Shown one piece after another: positions 16,375 through 24,977 of a stretch of 64,000 nt of DNA. The notes below the pieces were generated by a model. The model worked only from the letters and a program-made list of their open reading frames with translations. It was not told the DNA's origin and did no database searches. Within the stretch, counting starts at the first letter, position 1; every line of letters begins with the position of its first letter. Source of the stretch: Lachnospiraceae bacterium (GTDB lineage Bacteria; Bacillota; Clostridia; Lachnospirales; Lachnospiraceae); NCBI GenBank assembly GCA_024404675.1, contig JAKSPO010000001.1, positions 1-64,000 of the forward strand, written 5' to 3'. The position numbers and the translations under genes are program-made.

Positions 16375-18240
16375 ATGAGCAATTTGCTTGATAAAATCAA
16401 TCAACCGAATGATGTCAAGAAGATTCCTGACGAGCAGATTCCTGCGCTATGCAGGGAGCTTCGAAGAAGTATTCTTCGTACGGTCAGCCGAAACGGCGGC
16501 CATCTGGCGTCCAATCTCGGTTCGGTAGAGCTTACGGTTGCCTTGCACCGCTTCTTAGATCTTCCGAAGGATAAGTTAGTCTGGGATGTCGGGCATCAGG
16601 CGTATACCCATAAGCTGCTTACGGGTCGTAAGGATGCCTTCGGAACCCTTCGCAAGAAGGGCGGCATCAGCGGCTTCCCGAAGCGTGCGGAGAGTCATTG
16701 CGATGTAATCGACACAGGACACAGCTCCACCTCGATTTCGGTCGCTGCGGGACTTGCGGAGGCAAGAGATCTGAAGGGCGAGACGCACCGCATTGTAGCG
16801 GTAATCGGTGACGGCTCCTTGTCCGGCGGACCTGCTTACGAGGCACTTAATAATGTCGGTCGAAGCAAGAGCAATCTGATTATTGTATTAAATGACAACG
16901 AAATGTCGATCTCGAAGAATGTAGGAGGCATGGCCAACTACCTTCGTAAGGTCCGCATGAGTGAGAATTATATCGATCTGAAGGGCAATCTGGAGAATGT
17001 CTTCAATAAGACGGCATTTGGCGAAAGGGTTGCAAACAGTATCAAAAAGACTAAGGCGACACTTCGTTCCATGGTAGTGCCCGGTGAATTCTTTACGGAG
17101 ATGGGGCTTACCTATTACGGACCGATTGACGGCCATAACATTCACGAGCTCGAGCGTGCCTTGCATGCGGCTGAGAAGGTGCACGGCGCAGTCATCATCC
17201 ATGCGGTAACGAAGAAGGGTAAGGGCTATCGTCCCTCTGAGACGGAGCCGAGCAGATTCCACGGAACGCCGCCGTTCGATGTGATGAGCGGAAAGCCCTT
17301 TGAGGCCTTGCGTGGGGTGAGCTATACAGACATATTCCGAAGCGAGATCTGTGCGATTGCGTCGGAGAATAAGGATGTTGCGGCAATTACCGCAGCGATG
17401 GCGGACGGAACGGGACTGGACCGCTTTCAGAAGCAGTTCCCGGAGCGATTCTTCGATGTTGGAATCGCGGAGGGACATGCGGCTTCCTTTGCCACAGGAC
17501 TTTCCCTGAACGGAATGCATCCCGTACTTTGTGTATATTCGACCTTTTTACAGCGGGCGTATGACGAGATTATGCAGGATATTTGCCTGAATAATCGTCC
17601 GGTCACACTCGCAATCGATCGTGCCGGTATTGTCGGCAGCGACGGTGAGACGCATCAGGGTATTTTCGATGTCGCATTTCTTTCTCATATGCCGGGAATG
17701 ACGATTTTTGTACCGCGTAACGGTGCGGAGCTTCGTGCGATGCTTCGTGTGGCAGTTTCGATGGAGACACCGACTGCAGTCCGTTATCCGAGAGGCAGCA
17801 AGGATATCGATTTTATGGAGAACACGGTTCCCATTACCGTCGGCAAGGCAGAGGTTATGAAGCGCGGCAGTAAGGTTGCGATTCTGTTCTTGGGAACGCT
17901 TGCATCCGAAGCGATGGAGCTTTGCGGTATGCTTGCCGAGAGAGGAATCGACGCAACCATTATCAACGCAAGATTTGCAGCTCCCTACGATAAGGCGCTG
18001 ATTCAGAGTCTTTCCATTAACCATCAGCTCTTGGTATGTATGGAGGAGGGCGTAAGAAGCGGCAGCTTTTCGGAGCATGTTATGGCTTATGTTATGGAGG
18101 AGCAGCTTCCCATGCGGGTTGTAAGTTGCACGCTCGGAGACCGTTTCCTGCCGCAGGGAACGCAGGCAGAGCTTCGAAACGATTGCGGGTTGACTGCCGG
18201 GAAGATTTACGAAAGAATCAGTGCATATCTGGAGAAATAG
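16375..18240 (+). CDS. dxs: 1-deoxy-D-xylulose-5-phosphate synthase
   Basis: This 621-residue thiamine diphosphate enzyme joins pyruvate and glyceraldehyde 3-phosphate, the first step of the MEP isoprenoid pathway. The cofactor motif GDGSLSGGPAYEALNNVG, the segment LNDNEMSISKNVGGMANYL, FFDVGIAEGHAASFATGLS and DRAGIVGSDGETHQG are all characteristic. The start at 16375 is preceded by GGAGAG. It follows ispA and precedes tlyA by 3 bp. Confidence 0.96.
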   Translation: MSNLLDKINQPNDVKKIPDEQIPALCRELRRSILRTVSRNGGHLASNLGSVELTVALHRFLDLPKDKLVWDVGHQAYTHKLLTGRKDAFGTLRKKGGISGFPKRAESHCDVIDTGHSSTSISVAAGLAEARDLKGETHRIVAVIGDGSLSGGPAYEALNNVGRSKSNLIIVLNDNEMSISKNVGGMANYLRKVRMSENYIDLKGNLENVFNKTAFGERVANSIKKTKATLRSMVVPGEFFTEMGLTYYGPIDGHNIHELERALHAAEKVHGAVIIHAVTKKGKGYRPSETEPSRFHGTPPFDVMSGKPFEALRGVSYTDIFRSEICAIASENKDVAAITAAMADGTGLDRFQKQFPERFFDVGIAEGHAASFATGLSLNGMHPVLCVYSTFLQRAYDEIMQDICLNNRPVTLAIDRAGIVGSDGETHQGIFDVAFLSHMPGMTIFVPRNGAELRAMLRVAVSMETPTAVRYPRGSKDIDFMENTVPITVGKAEVMKRGSKVAILFLGTLASEAMELCGMLAERGIDATIINARFAAPYDKALIQSLSINHQLLVCMEEGVRSGSFSEHVMAYVMEEQLPMRVVSCTLGDRFLPQGTQAELRNDCGLTAGKIYERISAYLEK

Positions 18241-18243
18241 CCT

Positions 18244-19050
18244 ATGAAGGAGAGATTGGATGTTCTGCTTACAGCCGGTGGCTTCTGTACCTCGAGAGAG
18301 AGGGCGCGGAACCGTATCATAGCCGGCGATGTAACCGTCAACGGCAGAACGGTAACCAAGCCGGGAACGATGGTTTCCGAGGAGGACCATATCGAGCTTT
18401 CGGGTGAAGATATGCGTTATGTGGGACGCGGTGGCTACAAGCTTGAGAAGGTGCTTACCGATTTTTCGGTGCAGCTTACGGGCAGGACGTGTATCGATGT
18501 CGGCGCCTCGACGGGAGGTTTCACCGATTGTATGCTTCAGCACGGAGCCGCTAAGGTGTATGCAATCGATGTCGGTACCGATCAGCTTGCGGAAAGCCTT
18601 CGCGCGGACGAGCGGGTCGTTTCGATGGAGCAGACGAATATTCGTGAGGTTACACCCGAGATGCTTTCGGGAGAGGCGGATTTTCTGGCGGCGGATGTTT
18701 CTTTTATCTCGTTAACGAAGGTTCTGCCGATCTTTCGAACACTTGTCAGGGAGGGCGGACAGATTGCGTGCCTGATTAAACCGCAGTTTGAGGCCGGCAA
18801 AGCTTTGGTAGGAAAGCATGGCGTTGTGAAGGACCGTAGGGCGCATCGTACGGTAATCACAGAGGTTATGCAATGTGCCGTTTCGTGCGGATTTTCGGTG
18901 GATGGACTTTGTTATTCACCGATATGCGGACAGAACGGGAATATAGAGTATCTGTTTCTCGCAACGAGGAATGAAATGACGAATCCGATGATGGACACAG
19001 GAACCATAGAAAGGATTGTTAATGAAGCATTTTTGCATCATGGCAAATGA
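18244..19050 (+). CDS. tlyA: TlyA family S4-domain RNA methyltransferase
   Basis: This 268-residue protein has an N-terminal S4 RNA-binding domain (about 1-60, RLDVLLTAGGFCTSRERARNRII) and a Rossmann-type methyltransferase domain (DVGASTGGFTDCMLQHGAAKVYAIDVG, DVSFISL, LIKPQFEAG). TlyA homologues 2'-O-methylate ribosomal RNA; the older haemolysin label reflects the family name only. The nadK start lies within its last 30 bp. Confidence 0.92.
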   Translation: MKERLDVLLTAGGFCTSRERARNRIIAGDVTVNGRTVTKPGTMVSEEDHIELSGEDMRYVGRGGYKLEKVLTDFSVQLTGRTCIDVGASTGGFTDCMLQHGAAKVYAIDVGTDQLAESLRADERVVSMEQTNIREVTPEMLSGEADFLAADVSFISLTKVLPIFRTLVREGGQIACLIKPQFEAGKALVGKHGVVKDRRAHRTVITEVMQCAVSCGFSVDGLCYSPICGQNGNIEYLFLATRNEMTNPMMDTGTIERIVNEAFLHHGK

Positions 19051-19852
19051 GGAGAAGGATCCGAAGGGGTATATGGCAAATCGTCTTGCGGACAGCTTTC
19101 GAAGCAAGGGCTGCAGGGCTTATGTCGTTCCGCCGATGGTTCCGGGAGACGAGTACGGAGAGCTTATGCTCGAACCCGGTACCGAGTGTGCAATCATACT
19201 CGGCGGAGACGGAACGCTTCTTCGTGCGGCCAAGCTTCTGCAGCCGAGCGGAGTTCCGATTATGGGAATCAATCTCGGCAATCTCGGCTTTCTGACTGCG
19301 CTTGAGTATCAGGATGCGGAGAAGGCAATTGAGCAGCTGATTTCCGACCAGTACAGGATTGAGCAAAGGACGCTTTTACAGGTTGATTTTCAGGGCGAGA
19401 TTGCGGAGAAGACTGCGATGAACGATGTTGTCATCGCAAGAGCAGGCTTTTCAAGACTGATTCGCCTTCGCCTCCTGGTTAACGGGCAGGTCGTTGAGGA
19501 TTACCGCGGCGACGGTGTTGTTATTGCGACGCCTACCGGCTCGACCGGTTATAGTCTGAGTGCAGGCGGCCCGGTTGTTTCGCCGATGGCGAAGACGCTT
19601 GTGGTGACACCGATATGTCCGCATATGCTTTCGGCAAGACCGCTTGTTGTTTCCGAGGATGATGTGATTTCTGTTGAGGTATTCCCGGGCTCCCGATCGA
19701 TGGAGAAGGAGGCACAGGTTACCGTAGACGGTGATGAAACCCTGGCACTTTCGGTTGGACAGACGGTAACGGTTTCAAGAAGTGAGGCTACGATTCCCAT
19801 CGTGATGCTAGAGGGCATTTCCTTCTGGGATAAGGTACATTGTAAGCTTTGA
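19022..19852 (+). CDS. nadK: NAD kinase
   Basis: This 276-residue enzyme phosphorylates NAD to NADP. Signatures are LGGDGTLLRAAK, GINLGNLGFLTALE, NDVVIARAGFSRLIRLRL, and DGVVIATPTGSTGYSLSAGGP. The chosen ATG at 19022 has GAAAGGA upstream; a TTG at 19016 is a less likely start. It overlaps tlyA by 29 bp and is followed by argR. Confidence 0.95.
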   Translation: MKHFCIMANEEKDPKGYMANRLADSFRSKGCRAYVVPPMVPGDEYGELMLEPGTECAIILGGDGTLLRAAKLLQPSGVPIMGINLGNLGFLTALEYQDAEKAIEQLISDQYRIEQRTLLQVDFQGEIAEKTAMNDVVIARAGFSRLIRLRLLVNGQVVEDYRGDGVVIATPTGSTGYSLSAGGPVVSPMAKTLVVTPICPHMLSARPLVVSEDDVISVEVFPGSRSMEKEAQVTVDGDETLALSVGQTVTVSRSEATIPIVMLEGISFWDKVHCKL

Positions 19853-19880
19853 TTGTTTCGTAGGCGTTTTGGAGGACAGG

Positions 19881-20348
19881 ATGAAGAATAAGAGACAAAG
19901 TAAGATAATTGACTTGATTTCCAACAACGAGATCGGCACGCAGGACGAGCTTGCATTTCTCCTGAAGGAGGCCGGCTTTAAGGTAACACAGGCGACCATC
20001 AGCCGTGATATTCGTGAGCTGAAGATTACGAAGATGCCGATTGAAAAGGGACGTCAGCGTTATGTTGCAATCAGCCGTGACAATGCAGGCAATTCGAGCA
20101 GAGACCGTTACGGCAGAATCCTGAAGGATGCGCTTGTTTCCATGGATACCGCGCAGAATATTCTCGTGATTCGCACCAGTGCCGGAATGGCTATGGCGGT
20201 TGCTGCTGCAATCGATGCCATTCAGATTCCTTCCATTGTCGGTTCGCTTGCCGGTGATGATACTGTATTTTGTGCCGTAAAATCGGCGGAAGAGGCTTCG
20301 GACGTTCTCGTTCAGATCAACGCGATCGTTCGTGATGAAGAAGAATAA
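19881..20348 (+). CDS. argR: Arginine repressor
   Basis: This 155-residue regulator binds ARG boxes with arginine as co-repressor. The N-terminal winged helix contains TQDELAFLLKEAGFKVTQ and ATISRDIRELK; the C-terminal hexamerisation domain contains the arginine-binding segment SLAGDDTVF. The ATG at 19881 follows GGAGG at 19870-19874. Position between nadK and recN is conserved in Clostridia, although here yebC and a repeat array intervene before recN. Confidence 0.94.
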   Translation: MKNKRQSKIIDLISNNEIGTQDELAFLLKEAGFKVTQATISRDIRELKITKMPIEKGRQRYVAISRDNAGNSSRDRYGRILKDALVSMDTAQNILVIRTSAGMAMAVAAAIDAIQIPSIVGSLAGDDTVFCAVKSAEEASDVLVQINAIVRDEEE

Positions 20349-20400
20349 CAGCTTGGCTGTATTCCGATAGAAACCATTTTGAAAGAGAGGACTTGATTGT

Positions 20401-21138
20401 ATGTCAGGACATTCCAAATTTGCAAACATCAAGCATAAGAAGGAGAAGAACGATGCTGCAAAGGGTAAGGTATTTACCCGTCTCGGTCGTGAGATTGCCG
20501 TTGCCGTTAAGGAAGGCGGTCCGGATCCGAACAACAACAGTAAGCTGAAGGATATTGTTGCTAAGGCAAAGGCCAATAATATGCCGAACGATACGATTGA
20601 GCGTAGCATTAAGAAGGCTGCCGGCGATGCAAATGCCGTTAACTACGAGCACGTTACCTACGAGGGCTACGGTCCGAAGGGTATCGCTATCATCGTTGAG
20701 GCACTTACCGATAACAAGAACCGTACCGCTGCGAACATCAGAAGCGCGTTCACCAAGGGTAACGGAAGCATCGGTGCACAGGGCTGTGTTTCTTTCATGT
20801 TCGATGAGAAGGGCCAGATTATCATCGACAAGGAAGAGTGCGATATGGATCCGGATGATCTGATGATGCTTGCACTGGATGCAGGTGCTGAGGATTTTGC
20901 GGACGAGGAGGATTCTTACGAGATTCTTACCGATCCCGATTCCTTCAGTGCGGTTCGTGAGGCCTTGGAGGCTGCGAAGATTCCGATGCTGCAGGCCGAG
21001 GTAACGAAGCTGCCGCAGACCGAGGTTGAGCTTACCGATGAGCAGGATATTAAGATGTTCAATCGTACGCTTGATCTTCTGGATGATGACGACGATGTAC
21101 AGGATGTATACCATAACGGTATTCTTCCGGAGGAGTAA
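20401..21138 (+). CDS. YebC/PmpR family DNA-binding protein
   Basis: This 245-residue protein matches the YebC/TACO1 family from MSGHSKFANIKHKKEKNDAAKG to the C-terminal domain (EVTKLPQTEVELTDEQ, LDLLDDDDDVQDVYHN). Family members have been described as transcription regulators and, more recently, as translation factors that ease ribosome stalling. AAGAGAGG lies upstream of the ATG. The repeat array begins right after its stop codon. Confidence 0.94.
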   Translation: MSGHSKFANIKHKKEKNDAAKGKVFTRLGREIAVAVKEGGPDPNNNSKLKDIVAKAKANNMPNDTIERSIKKAAGDANAVNYEHVTYEGYGPKGIAIIVEALTDNKNRTAANIRSAFTKGNGSIGAQGCVSFMFDEKGQIIIDKEECDMDPDDLMMLALDAGAEDFADEEDSYEILTDPDSFSAVREALEAAKIPMLQAEVTKLPQTEVELTDEQDIKMFNRTLDLLDDDDDVQDVYHNGILPEE

Positions 21139-21153
21139 GGGGCTGGGGAGCTC

Positions 21154-21686
21154 TTTAGTTTGAAGAAGACTACGTGCGCGAGGGCATCAGGACTCCTCCC
21201 GCTTCGCGGGCCCCTCCTCATGCCAAAGGGCATCAGGACTCTTCCCATACTGCGTATGGGTCCCTCCTTGCTAGTTACAAATTTAGTTTGAAGAAGACTA
21301 CGTGTAGTGCACGGGGGATAAGGAATGCGTGCACGGGGCATCAGGACTCTTCCCATACTAACGTATGGGCCCCTTTGCTAGTTACAAATTTAGTTTGAAG
21401 AAGACTACGTGTAGTGCACGCATATACAATTTCGTCCGTCCCACCGCGTGATAGAATCCCGCGGCAGGACGAACGAATGCGTGCACGTCATAAGAAGGAA
21501 TCTTCCCATACTGCGTATGGGCCCCTTTGCTAGTTACAAATTTAGTTTGAAGAAGACTACGTGTAGTGCACGCATATACAATTTCGTCCGTCCCACCGCG
21601 TGATAGAATCCCGCGGCAGGACGAACGAATGCGTGCACGTCATAAGAAGGAATCTTCCCATACTGCGTATGGGCCCCTCCTTCTTA
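21154..21686. repeat. Array of composite hairpin repeats between yebC and recN
   Basis: Four copies of a block starting TTTAGTTTGAAGAAGACTAC begin at 21154, 21282, 21389 and 21541. Copies 3 and 4 are practically identical for about 136 bp. A full unit holds hairpin A, with an outer arm GTGCACGCAT/ATGCGTGCAC and nested arms TTCGTCC/GGACGAA and CCGCG/CGCGG, and hairpin B, CCCATAC/GTATGGG. Unit links read TTTGCTAGTTACAAA. In copy 2 hairpin A has a short unrelated interior but keeps GTGCACG/CGTGCAC, and hairpin B keeps its arms around a different loop. Copy 1 lacks hairpin A and adds CCCGC/GCGGG. No convincing gene lies inside. The block separates yebC from recN. Confidence 0.9.
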
Positions 21687-21716
21687 TCAATTCCCGGAGA
21701 GAGGGAAAGGTTATTT

Positions 21717-23384
21717 ATGCTTTTAAGCTTACATGTGAAAAATTTTGCCATCATAGATGAGGTCTGGGTGGATTTCGGACCCGGGATGAACATTCTGACC
21801 GGTGAAACCGGTGCCGGCAAATCGATTCTTCTTGGGTCGGTCAATGCGGCATTGGGCGGTAAGGTGAACCGGGAGATGCTTGGCCGAAATGCGGATTATG
21901 CGCTTGCGGAGCTGATTTTTGACTGTGAGAACGAGCGGATTGTATCGCTGCTTCAGGCGCATGACATTCCCATCGAGGAGAATCTGATTATTTCGAGAAG
22001 AATCTCCGATAACGGGCGAAGCATCAGCCGAGTCAACGGTGAGACCGTCAACACAGGCTTTCTGAAAGAGCTTTCCGCGCTTCTTTTAGAGGTGTTCGGG
22101 CAGCACGAGAATCAGACATTGCTTGCCGCGCAGAATCAGCTGGCACTTGTGGACCGTTATGACAAGGAACATGCCGAGCCGCTTCTTACGGAGCTTCGAA
22201 GTGAGTACGGTTTGTATCGGAAAGCGAAGAAGGACTACGAGGAAGCACTTACGCACGGGGAGGGTCTCGCAAGAGAGCTGTCCTTACTTGAGTACGAGCA
22301 TAACGAGATTCAGGCCGCAGCACTGAAAAAGGGCGAGGACGAGGCTTTGGAGGAACGCTATAAGATTCTTTCTAACCGAAACCGTATCGCCGAGGCGGTC
22401 GGAGAGGCCGACCGGGTGATTCATTCGGATTCGGAGGCAGCCTCGGAGCTTATCGGACGAGCACTTCAGAAGCTAAGCCGTGTGCTTATTTATGATGAAA
22501 ATCTTAACAGCATATATGAAGAAATCGAGCAGGTTGAGGAACAGCTGAACGACATCGGCTGCCGCCTGTCCGACTATATGGACAGCCTTGCCGAGGAACC
22601 CGGCGAGCTTACCGAGGTTGAGGAGCGATTGAATCTGATTAATCGCCTCAAAGCCAAATACGGTAAGTCCATTGAAGATATTGTTTCCTATGACAGGTCG
22701 CTTTGCGAAAAGATTGATCGTCTTCAGAATTATGACCGTTATCTTGCCGACAGTGAGAAGCAGCTTTCCGTAATGGAAGCGAAGCTTTCGGGGCTTTGCA
22801 AGAAGCTCGGAACGGTTCGTGCGGAGGCCGCGAAGGCACTCGAGCGAAAGATTACTGAGGCATTGACGGATCTGAATTTCCTCGATGTATCCTTCGAGAT
22901 TCGCTTAGAGCCTGTTTTGATGACGGAAAATGGTACGGAGACCGCAGAATTCTGCATCTCCACGAATCCGGGTGAGCCGATTCGACCGATTTCCAAAATC
23001 GCCAGTGGCGGTGAGCTTTCCAGAATCAGCCTTGCCGTCAAATCCGTTTTCGCCGGTCGCGACGAAATCGAAACCTTGATTCTGGATGAGATCGATACCG
23101 GTGTCAGCGGACGAACCGCGCAAAAGGTAGCAGAGAAGATGGCTAGCATCGCTAAGGAGCATCAGATTCTCTGCATCACACATTTGCCGCAGATTGCTGC
23201 GATGGCCGACGAGCATTTTCTGATAGAAAAGGCAACGGACAACGCGACAACGAAGACGAATGTGACCGCCCTTTCGGAGGAGCAGACCGTTTCGGAACTG
23301 GCAAGAATGCTCGGTGGCGTATCGATTACCGAGTCTGTGCGTAACAATGCAAGAGAGATGCGTATGCTTGCAAAAAAGCGATAA
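21717..23384 (+). CDS. recN: DNA repair protein RecN
   Basis: This 555-residue SMC-like ATPase acts in double-strand break repair. The Walker A motif GETGAGKSIL lies near residue 30, long coiled coils fill the middle (about 150-370), and the C-terminal lobe has the ABC signature KIASGGELSRISLAVK and Walker B LILDEIDTGVSG. The start at 21717 is supported by GAGAGGGAAAGG and the family N-terminus LSLHVKNFAIID; an in-frame extension to 21600 would run into the repeat array. No SOS box is visible upstream. Confidence 0.95.
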   Translation: MLLSLHVKNFAIIDEVWVDFGPGMNILTGETGAGKSILLGSVNAALGGKVNREMLGRNADYALAELIFDCENERIVSLLQAHDIPIEENLIISRRISDNGRSISRVNGETVNTGFLKELSALLLEVFGQHENQTLLAAQNQLALVDRYDKEHAEPLLTELRSEYGLYRKAKKDYEEALTHGEGLARELSLLEYEHNEIQAAALKKGEDEALEERYKILSNRNRIAEAVGEADRVIHSDSEAASELIGRALQKLSRVLIYDENLNSIYEEIEQVEEQLNDIGCRLSDYMDSLAEEPGELTEVEERLNLINRLKAKYGKSIEDIVSYDRSLCEKIDRLQNYDRYLADSEKQLSVMEAKLSGLCKKLGTVRAEAAKALERKITEALTDLNFLDVSFEIRLEPVLMTENGTETAEFCISTNPGEPIRPISKIASGGELSRISLAVKSVFAGRDEIETLILDEIDTGVSGRTAQKVAEKMASIAKEHQILCITHLPQIAAMADEHFLIEKATDNATTKTNVTALSEEQTVSELARMLGGVSITESVRNNAREMRMLAKKR

Positions 23385-23406
23385 AGCAATGTATTTGGAG
23401 GAGAAC

Positions 23407-24843
23407 ATGAAGAAGATTCTTTTTGTTGCATCGGAGTGTGTACCGTTCATTAAGACCGGAGGACTTGCAGACGTTGTAGGCTCCCTCCCGAAGTATATCA
23501 ACAAGGACGAGTTTGATATCCGCGTGATGGTACCGAAGTATATGGCGATTTCCCAGAAATACCGTGATCAGATGGAGTATGTGACACATTTTTATGTGGA
23601 TCTTGCGTGGAGAAGTCAGTATGTCGGTGTTTTGAAGGCCGTGCTTGACGGAATTACCTTCTATTTCATCGATAATGAGTTCTATTTCGCAGGCGATAAG
23701 CCTTACGGCTACATTCATGAGGATATCGAGAAGTTTGCATTTTTCGATAAGGCATGTCTGTCCGCTCTTCCGGCAATTGATTTCCGTCCGGACATCATTC
23801 ATTGCCATGACTGGCAGACCGGTCTGATTCCGCTTATGTTGCATGACCGCTTCCAGGAGAATCCGTTCTATCACGGCATCAAGACGATCATGACGATTCA
23901 TAACCTGAAGTTCCAGGGTATCTGGGATGCGAAGTCCGTGCAGGATATCACCGGCCTTTCCTCCTACTATTTTACACCCGATAAGCTTGAGGCTTACGGC
24001 GATGCGAACTATCTGAAGGGCGGACTTGTTTATGCGGATCGTATCACGACCGTAAGTAATACCTACGCTAACGAGATTAAGACGCAGTTCTACGGCGAAG
24101 GTCTTGACGGACTGATGAATGCAAGAAGCAACGAGCTTTCCGGTATCGTTAACGGTATCGACTTTAATGAGTACAACCCGGCAACGGACCCGTTCATCGT
24201 GCAGAATTACAACGCAATCACCTTCCGTAAGGAAAAGGCGAAGAATAAGCGTGCATTGCAGAAGGAGCTTGGGCTGCAAGTAGATGATAAGGTATTCATG
24301 ATGGGTATTGTATCCCGCCTTACCGACCAGAAGGGTCTTGACCTTGTGGATTGTGTAATCGAAGAGATCTGCGCAACGGATACACAGTTTGTCATTCTTG
24401 GAACCGGTGACCCGAAATACGAGAACCTTTTCCGTCATTTTGAGTGGAAATATAAGGATAGAGTATCTGCGAATATATTCTATTCCAATGAGCGTTCTCA
24501 CAAGATTTATGCAGCCTGTGACGCTTATCTGATGCCGTCCCTTTTCGAGCCCTGCGGACTTTCCCAGCTGATGAGCCTTCGTTACGGTACCGTGCCGATC
24601 GTTCGTGAGACCGGTGGTCTTAAGGATACCGTAGAGCCGTACAACCAGTATGAAAATACCGGTACCGGCTTCAGCTTCTGCAACTATAATGCACATGAAA
24701 TGCTTGATACCATTCGTTATGCAAAGGATGTATTCTACAACCACAAGCGTGAGTGGAACAAAATTATCGACCGCGGTATGGCCAAGGATTTCTCCTGGAC
24801 CAATTCCGCAAAGCAGTATGAGGACCTGTATCGCTCCATGTAA
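23407..24843 (+). CDS. glgA: Glycogen (starch) synthase, ADP-glucose type
   Basis: This 478-residue GT5 glycosyltransferase extends alpha-1,4-glucan from ADP-glucose. The substrate motif KTGGLADVVGSLP begins at residue 16; HCHDWQTGLIPLML, MTIHNLKFQGIW and the C-terminal PSLFEPCGLSQL and ETGGL are also typical. The ATG at 23407 follows TTGGAGG; the longer open frame from 23314 overlaps recN. No other glycogen genes are nearby, so it is a lone insertion between recN and murE. Confidence 0.95.
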   Translation: MKKILFVASECVPFIKTGGLADVVGSLPKYINKDEFDIRVMVPKYMAISQKYRDQMEYVTHFYVDLAWRSQYVGVLKAVLDGITFYFIDNEFYFAGDKPYGYIHEDIEKFAFFDKACLSALPAIDFRPDIIHCHDWQTGLIPLMLHDRFQENPFYHGIKTIMTIHNLKFQGIWDAKSVQDITGLSSYYFTPDKLEAYGDANYLKGGLVYADRITTVSNTYANEIKTQFYGEGLDGLMNARSNELSGIVNGIDFNEYNPATDPFIVQNYNAITFRKEKAKNKRALQKELGLQVDDKVFMMGIVSRLTDQKGLDLVDCVIEEICATDTQFVILGTGDPKYENLFRHFEWKYKDRVSANIFYSNERSHKIYAACDAYLMPSLFEPCGLSQLMSLRYGTVPIVRETGGLKDTVEPYNQYENTGTGFSFCNYNAHEMLDTIRYAKDVFYNHKREWNKIIDRGMAKDFSWTNSAKQYEDLYRSM

Positions 24844-24890
24844 GCGGCAGTTCTTTGATCAATGTGATGATTCATCCCTTTCAACAGGGT

Positions 24891-24929
24891 TCCCACGGCG
24901 TTTCGGCGTCGTGGGAGTTTGTGTTTTTC
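24891..24929 (+). terminator. Probable terminator of glgA
   Basis: TCCCACGGCG (24891-24900) pairs with CGTCGTGGGA (24907-24916) with one G-T wobble, followed by a T-rich tail that includes TTTTT. Confidence 0.65.
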
Positions 24930-24977
24930 TCTGTATGTGTTTTTGGGGACATTCGGACATCCGTCGAGGAGGTTTTT

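Noticed and set aside
21174-21660. Small reading frames inside the yebC-recN repeat array
   Set aside because: They follow the repeated sequence, have no ribosome binding sites and encode nothing recognisable.
23326-24744. 472-residue - strand reading frame opposite glgA
   Set aside because: It is a shadow of glgA and has no recognisable domain or ribosome binding site.
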